Notes: generated by a model from the sequence alone, not told the origin. A stretch of DNA of 64,000 nucleotides from Pseudoalteromonas luteoviolacea (GCF_001750165.1 NZ_CP015412.1:620001-684000), one strand, 5' to 3'. Counted from the stretch's first letter, positions 8,593 to 18,786 are shown. Numbers and translations are program-made.

Positions 8593-9807
8593 TTATTTCT
8601 TTACAATTTCTTCTAGAATATCTTCATCAATGATTTCAGCAGTTTCAACTAGTCTTTTACCACCCTGAATCTCAATTCGTTTGTTATGTTTATTCAAGGC
8701 TAAAATTTCTTCACAAAACTGTGTTGATGGATGCATTTCATAAACATAGTCTACAATTCGACCACTATCATCATCTTTCACGTTTGAAATGTTATATTCA
8801 GAAATAGCACCTTTTTCGATTAGATCTTTCATAGTAGTTGTCATATCTCGACGAAGAGCTTTCAATTTATTATCTGTAATCTCATCCGTTGAATAGATAG
8901 AACCATACTTTTCCATTATCGATAAAAGTCTAAAGTGATATGTTTTTCCAGGCGCCGCGTATCTCCATAAATGATAAAGTCTCAGCATCATCCATCGAGA
9001 TAATCCGCGCTTTAATTCTTGAGCACTATTAAAATAATAACCTTTGTACTCTAAATTATCGATCATGTTATGTACAAATGCATTAAGACAAGCAACACAT
9101 TTAATATTTCCGCCTTGTCCTTTTTTACCACTAAAATGTAATGAAGATAAGAAGTTCATATTAGATTCGTAGAACGAATCATCCACGCTACTATTTTTTG
9201 TATCTGTCGCTCGATATTTGAAAGACAATTTAGAACCTTGAAGCGCTTCTAAAGATTCTTTTATTTGAGGGTAAGGCATTGATTGGCCTACAGCTTTAAG
9301 CTCTTGGGCCAATTCATTCATAGAAAAAATCACAGCATATTGAATACCGGACTTAAAATTAATTTTTACTATTTTTCCTTTTGAAGCAAGGCGAATAAGT
9401 GCTCGTTCAACCTTTTCTTCCCTATCTGATGGCCAAACTAAAAACTCCGTTTCTTCACCATCTTTTTTACTGCTCACGACAGCTGGGGTGATTTTTATTT
9501 CACCATCGTACAAAATACCATCAACTTTCTCAGATATCCGTCTTGTAATAATGGTTTTTTTAGGCGCCTCTTCTAATGGCAACTTTTTGTAACCAGAACG
9601 AACAAACCGTCCCCACAAATCATAGTGGTTAAAAGTATTTGAATATGCTCTCAGGCCATGATTGGTATTTTCGATTGAAATTCGTACATCTTTGTTATCC
9701 GTAAAGAGAGCTAAACTTTCGTTATCAATTGCACTCTCAACGCCATGGATTTGACCTCTTAATGAGTCTGGCAGATTGTCAACAGAGATGTTTACCTTGC
9801 GGCTCAT
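8593..9807 (-). CDS. Plasmid-type replication initiator protein
   Basis: The 404-residue protein is called an initiator from context and general character: it is transcribed away from an iteron-filled origin, opposite parAB. The sequence has the look of tandem winged-helix plasmid initiators, with a basic segment followed by short helices (SDREEKVERALIRLASKGKI, QIKESLEALQGSKL, a WMMLRLYHLWRY segment), but I cannot assign it to a named family. It shows no obvious similarity to Vibrio RctB or to a AAA+ DnaA. The start is well supported by AGGAAG seven bases upstream. Two of the iterons nearest the gene lie in its promoter region, so autorepression by iteron binding is likely. Confidence 0.75.
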   Translation of the reverse strand: MSRKVNISVDNLPDSLRGQIHGVESAIDNESLALFTDNKDVRISIENTNHGLRAYSNTFNHYDLWGRFVRSGYKKLPLEEAPKKTIITRRISEKVDGILYDGEIKITPAVVSSKKDGEETEFLVWPSDREEKVERALIRLASKGKIVKINFKSGIQYAVIFSMNELAQELKAVGQSMPYPQIKESLEALQGSKLSFKYRATDTKNSSVDDSFYESNMNFLSSLHFSGKKGQGGNIKCVACLNAFVHNMIDNLEYKGYYFNSAQELKRGLSRWMMLRLYHLWRYAAPGKTYHFRLLSIMEKYGSIYSTDEITDNKLKALRRDMTTTMKDLIEKGAISEYNISNVKDDDSGRIVDYVYEMHPSTQFCEEILALNKHNKRIEIQGGKRLVETAEIIDEDILEEIVKK

Positions 9808-10515
9808 GTTTTTACTTCCTGATTCTTCCGACAGCTAATAACAACACATTCAAAGGAAAAAGTTAATAATTAAAGTTAGTAAAAAACTGATCTGTTCTCA
9901 AGTTTTTTCATAGATCAATATTTTACCTACTTTAATGGCTACACAGATCAATTTTTTACTAACAGGGGTGCAAATTCGTGTTTCTTCATACTAAATGTTT
10001 TCAAAAAAGCTCGATTTTACTTATGTTTGTCGTAGCCCTGTGCATAACAGTACGCCGATTTAGTAAAGATCTGATCTATTCATAGTATAGATCAGATCTA
10101 TATATACTTATTTTTATGATTTTTGAAAGGTTTGTTGATAACTACTTTATTTTTCTTAGTATAAATTTGATCTATAACGCCAGTATTGTTTATAAGACTG
10201 TGGATAAGCTGTTATTATAATAAAATGATTGTTAGTGGTTAGTATTATCTTGATCTGTCAGTAGTAATAGATCTGATCTTTACCACGTATTTTCTTGATC
10301 TGCTGTAATTACAAAAATTCATTTAAAACAAGCAATTAGAATTAGATTCTGCGTCCTTAACCTTATATACCTTTATATTTAAACATACTTAAACTTCTTT
10401 ATTAATCTTATGAAAATTAATAAATCATATTTTTTTTAGATGTCTTCTACTTTATAGGTTTACGTTTCAATAGGTGGACATTATAATATAAGGTATAAAT
10501 TTAAGGATTATACGT
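9808..10515. other. Replication origin region with GATC iterons and DnaA boxes
   Basis: Nine copies of a 22-bp iteron (consensus near GTTAGTAAAAAATTGATCTGTT) occur in both orientations: plus at 9875, 10059, 10081, 10155, 10238 and 10284; minus at 9909-9930, 9942-9963 and 10266-10287. The fixed parts are TAGTA and TGATCT. Each contains at least one GATC, a Dam methylation site. A perfect DnaA box (TGTGGATAA, 10199-10207) and two near matches (10039-10047, 10133-10141) are present. The segment 10310-10450 is very AT-rich and could be the unwinding element. Such an array between an initiator gene and parAB is the usual layout of a theta-type origin. Confidence 0.88.
10199..10207 (-). promoter_or_regulatory. 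DnaA box
   Basis: The minus strand reads TTATCCACA, the perfect consensus. A second box, TTATGCACA, lies at 10039-10047 and a weaker TTATCAACA at 10133-10141, all among the iterons. Confidence 0.8.
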
Positions 10516-11745
10516 ATGTCTATAAATAGCAACGCACTTTCTACTTATAAATTGTTGAAAGCAACAGCTGAAGTTGCAGAACGATCTCTTGAAGGTAGAA
10601 TTCAACACTATCGAGCACATCTCAAATCTGATGATAAAGAACTCAGAACTTATACTCAAAAAGCAGCAGCCGATTTATTAGGTGTTAATAATCGCACTTT
10701 AAAAAGAAGACATGATCAAGGCGATTTTGATCTATTACAAATCCAAAAAGGCGCTAATGGTCATTATGCTTACACCTTAAGTAATATTTTTGCTATGGCC
10801 GATATCCTTGGGATCAAAGCAGATCACAGAGACTCAAGCGACAAACTCCAAGTTATTGTAATCAACAGCCTAAAAGGAGGTTGTGGCAAAACAACATCTT
10901 TGGTCAATTTAGCAGCTGCATTGGCTACAACAAATATTAAACGTTACAGGATCGGCATAATTGATCTAGATCCTCAAGGATCCTCCTCTAGTTTCTTTCC
11001 TTCCAATGATCATGATCCGATCACTGTTGGCGATCTTATGCGTGATTGCATAGAGCTTGATGAAGGTGAAACGTGGTCTCAACTTGTTGCTGATTCTTTT
11101 CAAAAGACACATATTCCAAATATTAGAATCCTCCCGTCTGGTATGGACGACTTCTATTTTGAGCATGAAACCGCAACCGAATTAAAAGAATCTAATGGTT
11201 ACGAGCAAACAAGACATTACCATAAGTTAAAGGAACGTGTCATAGAGCCTGTACAAGACGAGTTTGATATAATTCTTATAGATACTGCTCCTTCTCTTAA
11301 TTTCATGTTCTACAACGCTCTGATGGCTTCTACAGCCATGCTGATCCCTGTTCACCCAGAAGCTGTAGATTTTGACGCAAACAACAAATACCTTAAAAGG
11401 CTTGGTGAGATTTATCATACCGTTGCAGCTCTTGGTCATGATGGTTGGGACTTTATGCAATTCCTTGTTACTAATTATGTTAAAGGCAATCATTCACAAC
11501 GAGATATTGTTAAAGACGTTAGAACCGCATTTGGCCGTCAAGTTATGAGCTATCCCATTAATCACAGTTCTGCAATCACAGCAAGTTCCTCCTCTTTTAA
11601 TACTATTTTCGATCAAAAAACATCAGACTCGCTTGCAAGCAGAGAGTCCTTGCTTCGCGCTCAAGAAAACATAAAAGATGTCGTCGATGAATTAGAAATG
11701 CTAATTCGTTCAAATTGGGCCTCCACACAATCAAGCTTAGATTAA
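10516..11745 (+). CDS. parA: ParA-type partition ATPase with N-terminal HTH
   Basis: Drives segregation of the replicon together with ParB. It is 409 residues long, the size of P1-type (class Ia) ParA. A helix-turn-helix lies at about residues 55-85 (AAADLLGVNNRTLKRR), typical of ParA proteins that also repress their own operon. The deviant Walker A motif SLKGGCGKTTSLVNLAAAL is near residue 118 and the Walker B-like DIILIDTAPSLNF near 250. AAGGAT precedes the ATG. It is followed 17 bp later by parB. The origin region lies directly upstream, so its promoter is embedded in or next to the iterons. Confidence 0.93.
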   Translation: MSINSNALSTYKLLKATAEVAERSLEGRIQHYRAHLKSDDKELRTYTQKAAADLLGVNNRTLKRRHDQGDFDLLQIQKGANGHYAYTLSNIFAMADILGIKADHRDSSDKLQVIVINSLKGGCGKTTSLVNLAAALATTNIKRYRIGIIDLDPQGSSSSFFPSNDHDPITVGDLMRDCIELDEGETWSQLVADSFQKTHIPNIRILPSGMDDFYFEHETATELKESNGYEQTRHYHKLKERVIEPVQDEFDIILIDTAPSLNFMFYNALMASTAMLIPVHPEAVDFDANNKYLKRLGEIYHTVAALGHDGWDFMQFLVTNYVKGNHSQRDIVKDVRTAFGRQVMSYPINHSSAITASSSSFNTIFDQKTSDSLASRESLLRAQENIKDVVDELEMLIRSNWASTQSSLD

Positions 11746-11762
11746 TAAACCAAGGTTAAACA

Positions 11763-12728
11763 ATGGCTAGAAAACGTAAGAATGATACTCGATTAGATCC
11801 CTTTGCAACACCTGTAGAAAATAGCAGCTTGGATGAATTACTTGGTCAAACAAATATCGGTGATGTTGTGCAAATGCCATCACCCAGCGATCCTAATAGA
11901 ACGATCAAATTAAAGTGTGAAGTGATCCCTTTTTCTAAAATTGCAGACAAAACAGTTGTATTTGGTCAGAACCGACGTGAACAATCCTTATTAAACGAAA
12001 AGTCGGTTGCTGATATTCTCCCTGCTATCAAAAATGATGGTCGAAATATGCATCCAGCGCTTTGTTGGGAAAAAGGCGGTCAGCTTCATGTATTATCCGG
12101 TTCTAGAAGGCGCAAGGCTTGTTTAATTGCCGAAGCGAACTATGTAGTGTTGACTTCTGAAGACTTTACAAGTGAAGATGCGAAAGTATTAGCGGTTTCC
12201 TCAGATCAATATATTGCACCGAGTTTATGGGAATTAGGTAAAGCTTATGAACAGACTCGTTCTAAGCTTCAAGAAGTTGGTAATAAAGGCTCATACCGAG
12301 AAATTGCTGCGATAGAGGGGGTGTCACACACCGCAGTTGCTGATGCAATTAAAGCATACGAACATATAAATCGTGATGTTGTTTTGCTCTATCCTACGCC
12401 AAATCATTTAGGCCGAGAAGTTGCTAAAAAGCTCATAAATGCAAGAAAAGAACAACCTGAGCAATTTGATATAAAGCTTGCCCAGTTTTCAGTTCAGACA
12501 CTTTTCACTGAAGAAATGAGTGATGAAAAGCGTGCCATTGCCATAACTAAGTACTTAACTACGTTTAATGACGAGTCTACAAGCCGTTCAGAGGCACTGT
12601 TAGAAAATAAGTACGTTAAAGTCCAACGCAGTCTTAATTCAGGTGCAATCACTGTAAAAATTGATGATAAGGTACTGACAGATAAACGTTTAGAGCAGTT
12701 ACAAAAACTGTTAAACAGTTTTAATTAA
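11763..12728 (+). CDS. parB: ParB-type partition protein
   Basis: The centromere-binding partner of ParA. The 321-residue protein has a ParB/Spo0J-like N-terminal domain with HVLSGSRRRKACLIAE near residue 110, where GSRR replaces the usual GERR box. A central helix-turn-helix follows (SYREIAAIEGVSHTAVADAI, about residues 180-200) and then a charged C-terminal region. AAGG precedes the start. I did not find a convincing parS site by eye. The terminator downstream closes the parAB operon. Confidence 0.9.
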   Translation: MARKRKNDTRLDPFATPVENSSLDELLGQTNIGDVVQMPSPSDPNRTIKLKCEVIPFSKIADKTVVFGQNRREQSLLNEKSVADILPAIKNDGRNMHPALCWEKGGQLHVLSGSRRRKACLIAEANYVVLTSEDFTSEDAKVLAVSSDQYIAPSLWELGKAYEQTRSKLQEVGNKGSYREIAAIEGVSHTAVADAIKAYEHINRDVVLLYPTPNHLGREVAKKLINARKEQPEQFDIKLAQFSVQTLFTEEMSDEKRAIAITKYLTTFNDESTSRSEALLENKYVKVQRSLNSGAITVKIDDKVLTDKRLEQLQKLLNSFN

Positions 12729-12738
12729 TATGTTACGG

Positions 12739-12762
12739 CCTAGTTTTTCTAGGCCTTTTTAA
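12739..12762 (+). terminator. Terminator of parAB
   Basis: GGCCTAG and CTAGGCC surround a T5 loop, followed by TTTTT. Confidence 0.85.
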
Positions 12763-12874
12763 TATTTTTTGACATCCAACCAGTCAATTTTTCATAATTT
12801 AGTCCCATTTTCCTCTTTAGCTCAAAACGGTAATTTCATATACTGGTCCTTTACGTTTTATTACTTGTTAAGAA

Positions 12875-15800
12875 ATGTCCTCGCAGTTATCTAAAGAGCA
12901 ACTATTAGCTTTATTTGAAGAAATTAAACAGGAACAGTCGTCGCAGTTTCCTTTATCAGATCGTTTCTTAAAGCAGTATTTCAATTCTGCTATGTTAACG
13001 AAGGCTAAAGAGTACCTAAATGATGATCAAATATCATTTTTGGAGCACAGTGATGACTTTTCCAGAATAGATGCTCAAGTTCTTGGGAATCATGGCAACA
13101 CCTTTACGCAGCACATCAAAATTGAGCAAGTAAAAGGGACTCCTTCTGTTGAAGCGCAGTGCTCGTGTTCGAATAACCCTAAATGTCGTCATATTGCTGC
13201 TGTGTTATTAAAGTTGAAGGTCGACCATTCAGGTGGTTTTGGCGAATCTTTTTTGGTAAATGATTGGTTTAATGAATTATCAGCACTTCAGCAGTCATCG
13301 GATTTAGACGCATCTAATGTACTTTTGTTTGTCTTGGAACAACGAGGCAATGAAGTGTTATTAAACCCTAAAATGTCACCTCATAAGCCTGATGGGCATT
13401 ATCCGTTAGGCCGTGTACTTACTGAAAAACAACTCAATGCACATGTTCCACCGAAAGATATTCTTGAGAGTGATTATCGTCTGTTCAGCTGGGTACGCTC
13501 GCAAAATACACCAGGACATTTTGAATTATCGGGTAAGTGGGGGTTTGCAGCTCTTCAACAGCTAACCTCTACTAAACGTTGCTTTTTTGGCAATAGTCGC
13601 AAGCCACTTCAGTTCGGCCATATGCAGCATTTACATTTTTCTTGGCAAAAGGAGAATGATGACTTTAAGCTGGTCAGTCATTTATCTGAGGTTGATCAAT
13701 GGTTGTTGATAAAATCAGATCCTCCTGTCTACCTTGATACTGAAAACATGCTCCTTGGGCGAATTGAATCAGAATTAAGTGCAAAAGAAATTGCTCATTT
13801 GCATACAATGCCTAGTATTCAAAAGGCTAAAATTGAAGCTGTTATTAAGCGATTCCAAGATATTTTTGCTGATAATGTGATACCTCCTCCACAGGGTTAT
13901 GAAAACCTAATCGACAAAAACAAGTTAGTCGCTAAATTGTCAGTAAATGAGGGAGAATATACGCACCTTAAGTTGTCGTTATTCGACTCTACAAAGAAAT
14001 ACTCAACAGAGAAGCAATTAAATCGATGCGAAAAAATGCTTCTCGGTTTGGGCTTCGAAGCTCAAGGTGGCGGGTTTAAGCTTCCAGTTGAAGATGAGGT
14101 TGCTTATCACTGGTATAACTGTGAAGTGAGGCCTTATTTACAGCGCAAGATGTGGCAAGTTGAAGAACTGCAAAATTCTAAAAAGGTACTGCTACCGAAA
14201 GTAACATTGCAGCTCAAACGAGATAAAAAGCATCATGTCATCGGTAAAGTAATGTTTGATGATCGACAAATTTTACTAGATTGGGATAAAGCACCCTGCC
14301 ATGAAGTTAACTCCATTGCCAATACTTTCCAGTACGTACAAATAGCTCAGCAATATTATGCTATCTCGAAAGGTGTGTACGAAGAGTTGTTATTGCTTAA
14401 ATCTAGGTTTAGTTATTATTTATCAAGTTCTCAATTTAAGTTCCCGTTATCTTATGCCAAAAAACTATTTGAGTTGGATTGTGTAGAAAGTGTCTCAGAT
14501 GATGCTCGACTTTTAGATTACTTATCCGAGCTTGATAAACCTATTCAAACTCACCCTGCTGCTTTGGCTGATGGACAAGGTCGATTCACTTTAAGGGATT
14601 ATCAGTTACAAGGCGTAAACTGGCTTAAATTTTTAAACCGTCATCAGCTTGGTGGAATTTTGGCTGATGATATGGGTCTAGGTAAGACCCTTCAAGTAAT
14701 CGCGTACTTTATTTCACAGCATAATACATTGGTAACAAAGCCGTCGTTAATTGTTTGTCCTACTTCTTTAGTCGGAAATTGGCAAAATGAATTCAAGAAA
14801 TTCGCGCCTCATTTGCCTGTACTTACTGTTCACGGCAGTAATCGAGATAAGCAGTTAAATCAAGTCGCCCAAGCACGTTTTATTATTACAACCTACCCGC
14901 TTTTGAAACGCGATTTGGCGCATTATTCAGAATTACATTTCGACTCTATTGTGCTTGATGAAGCACAATATATTAAAAATGAAACTGCGCAGATTTCGAA
15001 ATGTGTAAAGCAACTTTCAGCAGAGTTCAAACTATGTATGAGTGGAACGCCGGTTGAAAATAATTTAATGGAGCTAAAATCTTTATTGGACTTTGTGATG
15101 CCAGATGTGCTTGGTACCAAGCAGCAATTTAAGCAAAACTTCCAGCAACCAATTGAAAAAGAAAGAGATAGTAAGCGTGCCAAAGAGCTTCAATCACTGA
15201 TAGCGCCCTTTATTTTACGAAGAACGAAGTCAGAAGTGGTACGAGAGTTGCCTGCTAAAACTGAACTTATCAAAAAGCTTGAGTTTATGCCTGAGCAAGC
15301 ATCGCTTTATCAACATGTGCAAGGGCAAATTGAAACAAGCTTAATTGATCTATTTAAAGAGCAAGGTGTTGAAAGCAGTAAATTGGCGTTCTTAGATGCG
15401 CTTCTTAAATTGAGGCAAATTTGTTGTCATCCAGAGTTAGTTGATAAAACCGGTGCACATCAGCAAAGTGCTAAATTTAAATGGTTGAAAGAGCACTTAC
15501 CTATCTTGTTAAAAGAAGGTCGAAAAATTATCATTTTTAGCCAATTTACGACTGTTTTGGATATGATTGCTTCGCTTTGCGAAGAAGTTGAAATTCCATT
15601 CACCATGCTCACTGGTCAAACGAGGCATAGAGACAAAGCGATTGCACGTTTTACCGAGGGAGATGTGGACGTTTTTCTAATTTCTCTTAAGGCCGGTGGT
15701 ACAGGGCTTAATTTAACACAAGCAGATACCGTCATACACTTCGACCCATGGTGGAACCCTGCTGTTGAAAACCAAGCCACAGATAGAGCTTATCGTATTG

Positions 15801-15973
15801 GCCAAGATAAGCCAGTATTTGTCTACAAGTTAATTGTAGCTAACTCTATTGAACAGAAAGTCTATCAAATGCAAAAAGATAAACAGGCATTGGTAGATGC
15901 GTTATTTGCTGATACTGGTGTCAACCTTAACCAGTTTAATGAAGCACAAATGCTCGAATTGATAAAAAGTTAA
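12875..15973 (+). CDS. SNF2-family DEAD/DEAH helicase with SWIM zinc finger
   Basis: A 1032-residue SWI2/SNF2 ATPase that probably remodels protein-DNA or protein-RNA complexes; the substrate of bacterial members is largely unknown. An N-terminal SWIM finger (CSCSNNPKCRHIAAVL, about residues 95-112) is followed by a bacterial SNF2-associated region and the helicase core: Walker A DDMGLGKTLQVIAYF (about 600), Walker B LDEAQYIKN (about 690), SGTPVEN, then the C-terminal lobe with IIFSQFTTVLDMI, LKAGGTGLNLTQADTVIHFD and QATDRAYRIGQ. All core motifs are intact. It stands alone, with terminators on both sides. Confidence 0.93.
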   Translation: MSSQLSKEQLLALFEEIKQEQSSQFPLSDRFLKQYFNSAMLTKAKEYLNDDQISFLEHSDDFSRIDAQVLGNHGNTFTQHIKIEQVKGTPSVEAQCSCSNNPKCRHIAAVLLKLKVDHSGGFGESFLVNDWFNELSALQQSSDLDASNVLLFVLEQRGNEVLLNPKMSPHKPDGHYPLGRVLTEKQLNAHVPPKDILESDYRLFSWVRSQNTPGHFELSGKWGFAALQQLTSTKRCFFGNSRKPLQFGHMQHLHFSWQKENDDFKLVSHLSEVDQWLLIKSDPPVYLDTENMLLGRIESELSAKEIAHLHTMPSIQKAKIEAVIKRFQDIFADNVIPPPQGYENLIDKNKLVAKLSVNEGEYTHLKLSLFDSTKKYSTEKQLNRCEKMLLGLGFEAQGGGFKLPVEDEVAYHWYNCEVRPYLQRKMWQVEELQNSKKVLLPKVTLQLKRDKKHHVIGKVMFDDRQILLDWDKAPCHEVNSIANTFQYVQIAQQYYAISKGVYEELLLLKSRFSYYLSSSQFKFPLSYAKKLFELDCVESVSDDARLLDYLSELDKPIQTHPAALADGQGRFTLRDYQLQGVNWLKFLNRHQLGGILADDMGLGKTLQVIAYFISQHNTLVTKPSLIVCPTSLVGNWQNEFKKFAPHLPVLTVHGSNRDKQLNQVAQARFIITTYPLLKRDLAHYSELHFDSIVLDEAQYIKNETAQISKCVKQLSAEFKLCMSGTPVENNLMELKSLLDFVMPDVLGTKQQFKQNFQQPIEKERDSKRAKELQSLIAPFILRRTKSEVVRELPAKTELIKKLEFMPEQASLYQHVQGQIETSLIDLFKEQGVESSKLAFLDALLKLRQICCHPELVDKTGAHQQSAKFKWLKEHLPILLKEGRKIIIFSQFTTVLDMIASLCEEVEIPFTMLTGQTRHRDKAIARFTEGDVDVFLISLKAGGTGLNLTQADTVIHFDPWWNPAVENQATDRAYRIGQDKPVFVYKLIVANSIEQKVYQMQKDKQALVDALFADTGVNLNQFNEAQMLELIKS

Positions 15974-16092
15974 AATTATTTTGAACTAATGATTCAATGG
16001 GTAGTCTATTACTATGCGCACTGTAAGACGACATTCGCAGTGAGCACATGTTGATTTCCCCCTTATTAATTACATCGCTAAATTTGTAATGA

Positions 16093-16116
16093 CCAGCTCA
16101 ATTGAGCTGGTTTTCT
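16093..16116 (+). terminator. Intrinsic terminator downstream of the SNF2 gene
   Basis: The perfect palindrome CCAGCTCAATTGAGCTGG is followed by a T-rich run. It lies about 120 bp after the stop. The rest of the gap at 15974-16275 shows no gene. Confidence 0.75.
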
Positions 16117-16275
16117 TTTTTATCTCCCAGGTTTTTGTTCTCGAGTGGTGTAATGGCGTGTAATGGTATTACGCTTCATTTCTTGCTTTGTTCCACATTT
16201 GATCCACATTCTTTCACTTTAATAAGCACATAGGAAAACGAAAACCAAATGAATTGGACTTAAGGGTGGGTTATT

Positions 16276-16482
16276 ATGTTGTGCTATGAAAATACGATTT
16301 CGCAGTTAAACTTTATTGAACCACAATCGCTGTGCGACTATGATCTCATTAATGAAGTTGCAAGCTCTGATGATCTGACAAGCATTCTAACAACATTGCT
16401 ATTTGACGATACACTGTCAGCAGATCTTAAAAAGCAGGTGAAGCGACAACTCCGAGTGTTAAAAGCCAGTAAGAGAAACTAA
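16276..16482 (+). CDS. Small acidic hypothetical protein upstream of a response regulator
   Basis: I do not recognise this 68-residue protein. It is acidic through its first two thirds and ends in a short basic tail (KKQVKRQLRVLKASKRN). There is no signal peptide or membrane segment. Its stop codon overlaps the start of the following response regulator (TAATG), so the two are almost certainly co-transcribed and translationally coupled. That suggests a role linked to the regulator, such as an anti-factor or connector, but this is inference. Confidence 0.7.
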   Translation: MLCYENTISQLNFIEPQSLCDYDLINEVASSDDLTSILTTLLFDDTLSADLKKQVKRQLRVLKASKRN

Positions 16483-17171
16483 TGGAAGAAAAAAACCACA
16501 TTTTGATCGTCGAAGATGATTTTGATATTGCAGAACAAGTTATGCTGTTTTTTAAGGCTTCAGGCTTTGAAATAACACATATTGCAGACGGTGCAGAAGT
16601 GGTAAGCTGGGTAAGACAAAATAGCCCAGATGCCATCTTGATGGACATAATGTTACCAAATCAAGATGGTGTAGAGTGTATGAGGCAAATCCGAGAATTT
16701 TCCATGGTACCCATTGTGATGTTAACAGCTAAGGTCTCTGAATCGGATAGGCTCAAAGGGCTTGAGTTTGGGGCTGATGATTATGTCTGTAAGCCGTTCA
16801 GTGCAGCTGAGCTGGTTATGCGTATCAAGGCAATTTTGCGTCGCTGTAGTGCCCCACAAGCTGCTGATACACCAAATATTGAAGTGAATGAGTCACAACT
16901 GTTGGTTTCACTGAAGGGTCAATCGTTGAGTTTAACCAAAGTAGAATTTGACGTATTTGCAATGCTATATAATGCACCAAACCGAGTATTCTCTCGCCAG
17001 CAAATTTTAGACCATATACAACCAGATAACTTTGATATTTCTGACCGAGTTATTGATAGTCATATTAAAAATATTCGTAAGAAAATTAAGAATATCGAAA
17101 TATCACCTAAAATCGTCGAATCAGTATACGGTGCTGGATACCGATTTAACGAACAACACATAAATAGCTAA
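16482..17171 (+). CDS. OmpR/PhoB-family response regulator
   Basis: The 229-residue protein has an N-terminal receiver domain (acidic pair VEDDFD, phospho-acceptor Asp in ILMDIMLP near residue 54, switch Thr in MLTAK, Lys in CKPF) and a C-terminal winged-helix DNA-binding domain (SLTKVEFDVFAMLYNAPNRV, VYGAGYRF). No sensor kinase is adjacent. The nearest kinase gene is the TPR-containing one at 19472-21508 on the other strand, and the two may be partners. It is coupled to the small protein upstream. Confidence 0.93.
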   Translation: MEEKNHILIVEDDFDIAEQVMLFFKASGFEITHIADGAEVVSWVRQNSPDAILMDIMLPNQDGVECMRQIREFSMVPIVMLTAKVSESDRLKGLEFGADDYVCKPFSAAELVMRIKAILRRCSAPQAADTPNIEVNESQLLVSLKGQSLSLTKVEFDVFAMLYNAPNRVFSRQQILDHIQPDNFDISDRVIDSHIKNIRKKIKNIEISPKIVESVYGAGYRFNEQHINS

Positions 17172-17297
17172 ACTCCCTCATTATATGTGCTGGCATCAGT
17201 TAGCACATTATTTTATTTCAGTTATATCGCTCTTCTAAGTGATTGAAAGCTGACTCTGATGTATGATTTAACTAGATTTAATTGTTAGAGTCATATT

Positions 17298-18755
17298 ATG
17301 CTTTGGACTGGTTTTTCTTCGCTACCTTGGCAAATTGCATTTGGACTTTTCGGCTCTGGTGCAGTGTTATCCGGTTTAATTTTTTTCATTCTTACCTATT
17401 TATCAAAACAAAAATTACGTTCGATACATGCTATGTCGCAAAGTAAAATTGAGGCGTTGCAAATAGCACATGATGACCTTAAAGAGCAAATGAACGCAGC
17501 TCAGCAGCTGCAGTTAAAAACCCATGGTGAAGCACAACAATATCAAGCTAGGCTTGCGGAAAAGCATACACAAGTAAAAGAATATTACGGCTTATGGCAG
17601 CAAGCCCAAAATAAAGCGCAGCAAGCACAAGAGCAAGCTCATCAATTGGCTTTACAATTAACAGACATGGAAACCAAACTCGCTGAAAAGCAATTGTCAT
17701 TTGATGCGCAAATATCGCAATTAGAGCAAGCAAAAAACACGCTAAAGCAAGAGTTTGAGAATGTTGCAAGCAAACTTTTTGAGGAAAAAAGTCAACAATT
17801 TACGCGACATAGCCAAGAAAAACTGCAAACAATATTAAGTCCAGTGCAAGGAGAAATTAAAGGCTTCAGGGATAAAATGGAGGCCATTCATAGTGAAGAG
17901 TTAAAGCAACGTGCTGCACTCAGAACAGAGCTACTTCACTTACAGGCGAATAACCAAGCTATGACCGATCAAGCGAGTAAATTGACTACAGCGCTTCAAG
18001 GCCAAACTAAAACCCAAGGTAATTGGGGTGAGCTGATGCTGGAAAATGTGCTAGACAGCGCAGGTCTTAGACCTGGCTACGATTATAAACGTGAAGTCAG
18101 TTTTACGACGAATGAAGGGAAATACCGCCCAGATGTAATTGTGTATCTACCTCAAAGCCGTCATTTAGTTATCGACGCAAAAACATCTTTAAATGCCTAT
18201 ACCCGATATGTGAACGCACAGGATGAAGTAGCTGCCCAGCAGGCTTTGAAAGAACATGTGATTGCCGTTAAAGCGAGGGTTAAAGAGCTGGGAGACAAAT
18301 CTTATGAGCGGTTACCTGGTCTAAACTCACCTGAAGTGGTGATCATGTTCATTCCAGTAGAGTCTGCGTTTGTTGAGGCGATTAAGTATGATCCAGAAAT
18401 TTATCAATATGCACTTGAGAACAAGGTGTTAGTTGCGACGCCGACAACGTTATTAACCAGTTTGAATATAGTGAAACAGCTGTGGCGTTTTGAAGAGCAG
18501 AGTAAACATAGTAAAGAGTTAGCACTGCGTGCAGAAAAATTTTACAACAAGCTCAATAGTTTTTTGCATAGTTTAGAAGGGGTTGGTAAGCAGCTGGGTA
18601 AAGCACAAGAAACGTATGATAAAGCACTGGGGCAGTTGTATTCTGGTAAAGGAAATTTAATAAAGCAAGCTTCTGAATTTAAGGAACTAGGTGTCTCAGT
18701 AACCAAGGAACTGCCTGAAGAAATGTTAGAAAAAGCGAAACTAGAGCTTAAATAA
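17298..18755 (+). CDS. rmuC: RmuC-family DNA recombination protein
   Basis: Predicted to limit inversions at short inverted repeats, probably through a restriction-like nuclease fold. The 485-residue protein has one N-terminal membrane segment (about residues 10-33), a long Gln/Ala-rich coiled coil (about 35-220), then the conserved RmuC domain with QGNWGELMLENVLDSAGL, YRPDVIVYLP, HLVIDAKTSL and VIMFIPVESAF. Its presence on a replicon rich in tandem repeats is interesting but may be coincidental. A strong two-way terminator follows. Confidence 0.93.
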   Translation: MLWTGFSSLPWQIAFGLFGSGAVLSGLIFFILTYLSKQKLRSIHAMSQSKIEALQIAHDDLKEQMNAAQQLQLKTHGEAQQYQARLAEKHTQVKEYYGLWQQAQNKAQQAQEQAHQLALQLTDMETKLAEKQLSFDAQISQLEQAKNTLKQEFENVASKLFEEKSQQFTRHSQEKLQTILSPVQGEIKGFRDKMEAIHSEELKQRAALRTELLHLQANNQAMTDQASKLTTALQGQTKTQGNWGELMLENVLDSAGLRPGYDYKREVSFTTNEGKYRPDVIVYLPQSRHLVIDAKTSLNAYTRYVNAQDEVAAQQALKEHVIAVKARVKELGDKSYERLPGLNSPEVVIMFIPVESAFVEAIKYDPEIYQYALENKVLVATPTTLLTSLNIVKQLWRFEEQSKHSKELALRAEKFYNKLNSFLHSLEGVGKQLGKAQETYDKALGQLYSGKGNLIKQASEFKELGVSVTKELPEEMLEKAKLELK

Positions 18756-18762
18756 TGGCATA

Positions 18763-18786
18763 AAAAAAGGGCTATCGCCCTTTTTT
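18763..18786. terminator. Bidirectional terminator after rmuC
   Basis: A7 GGGC, loop TATC, GCCC T6: a textbook two-way terminator between convergent genes. Confidence 0.9.
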
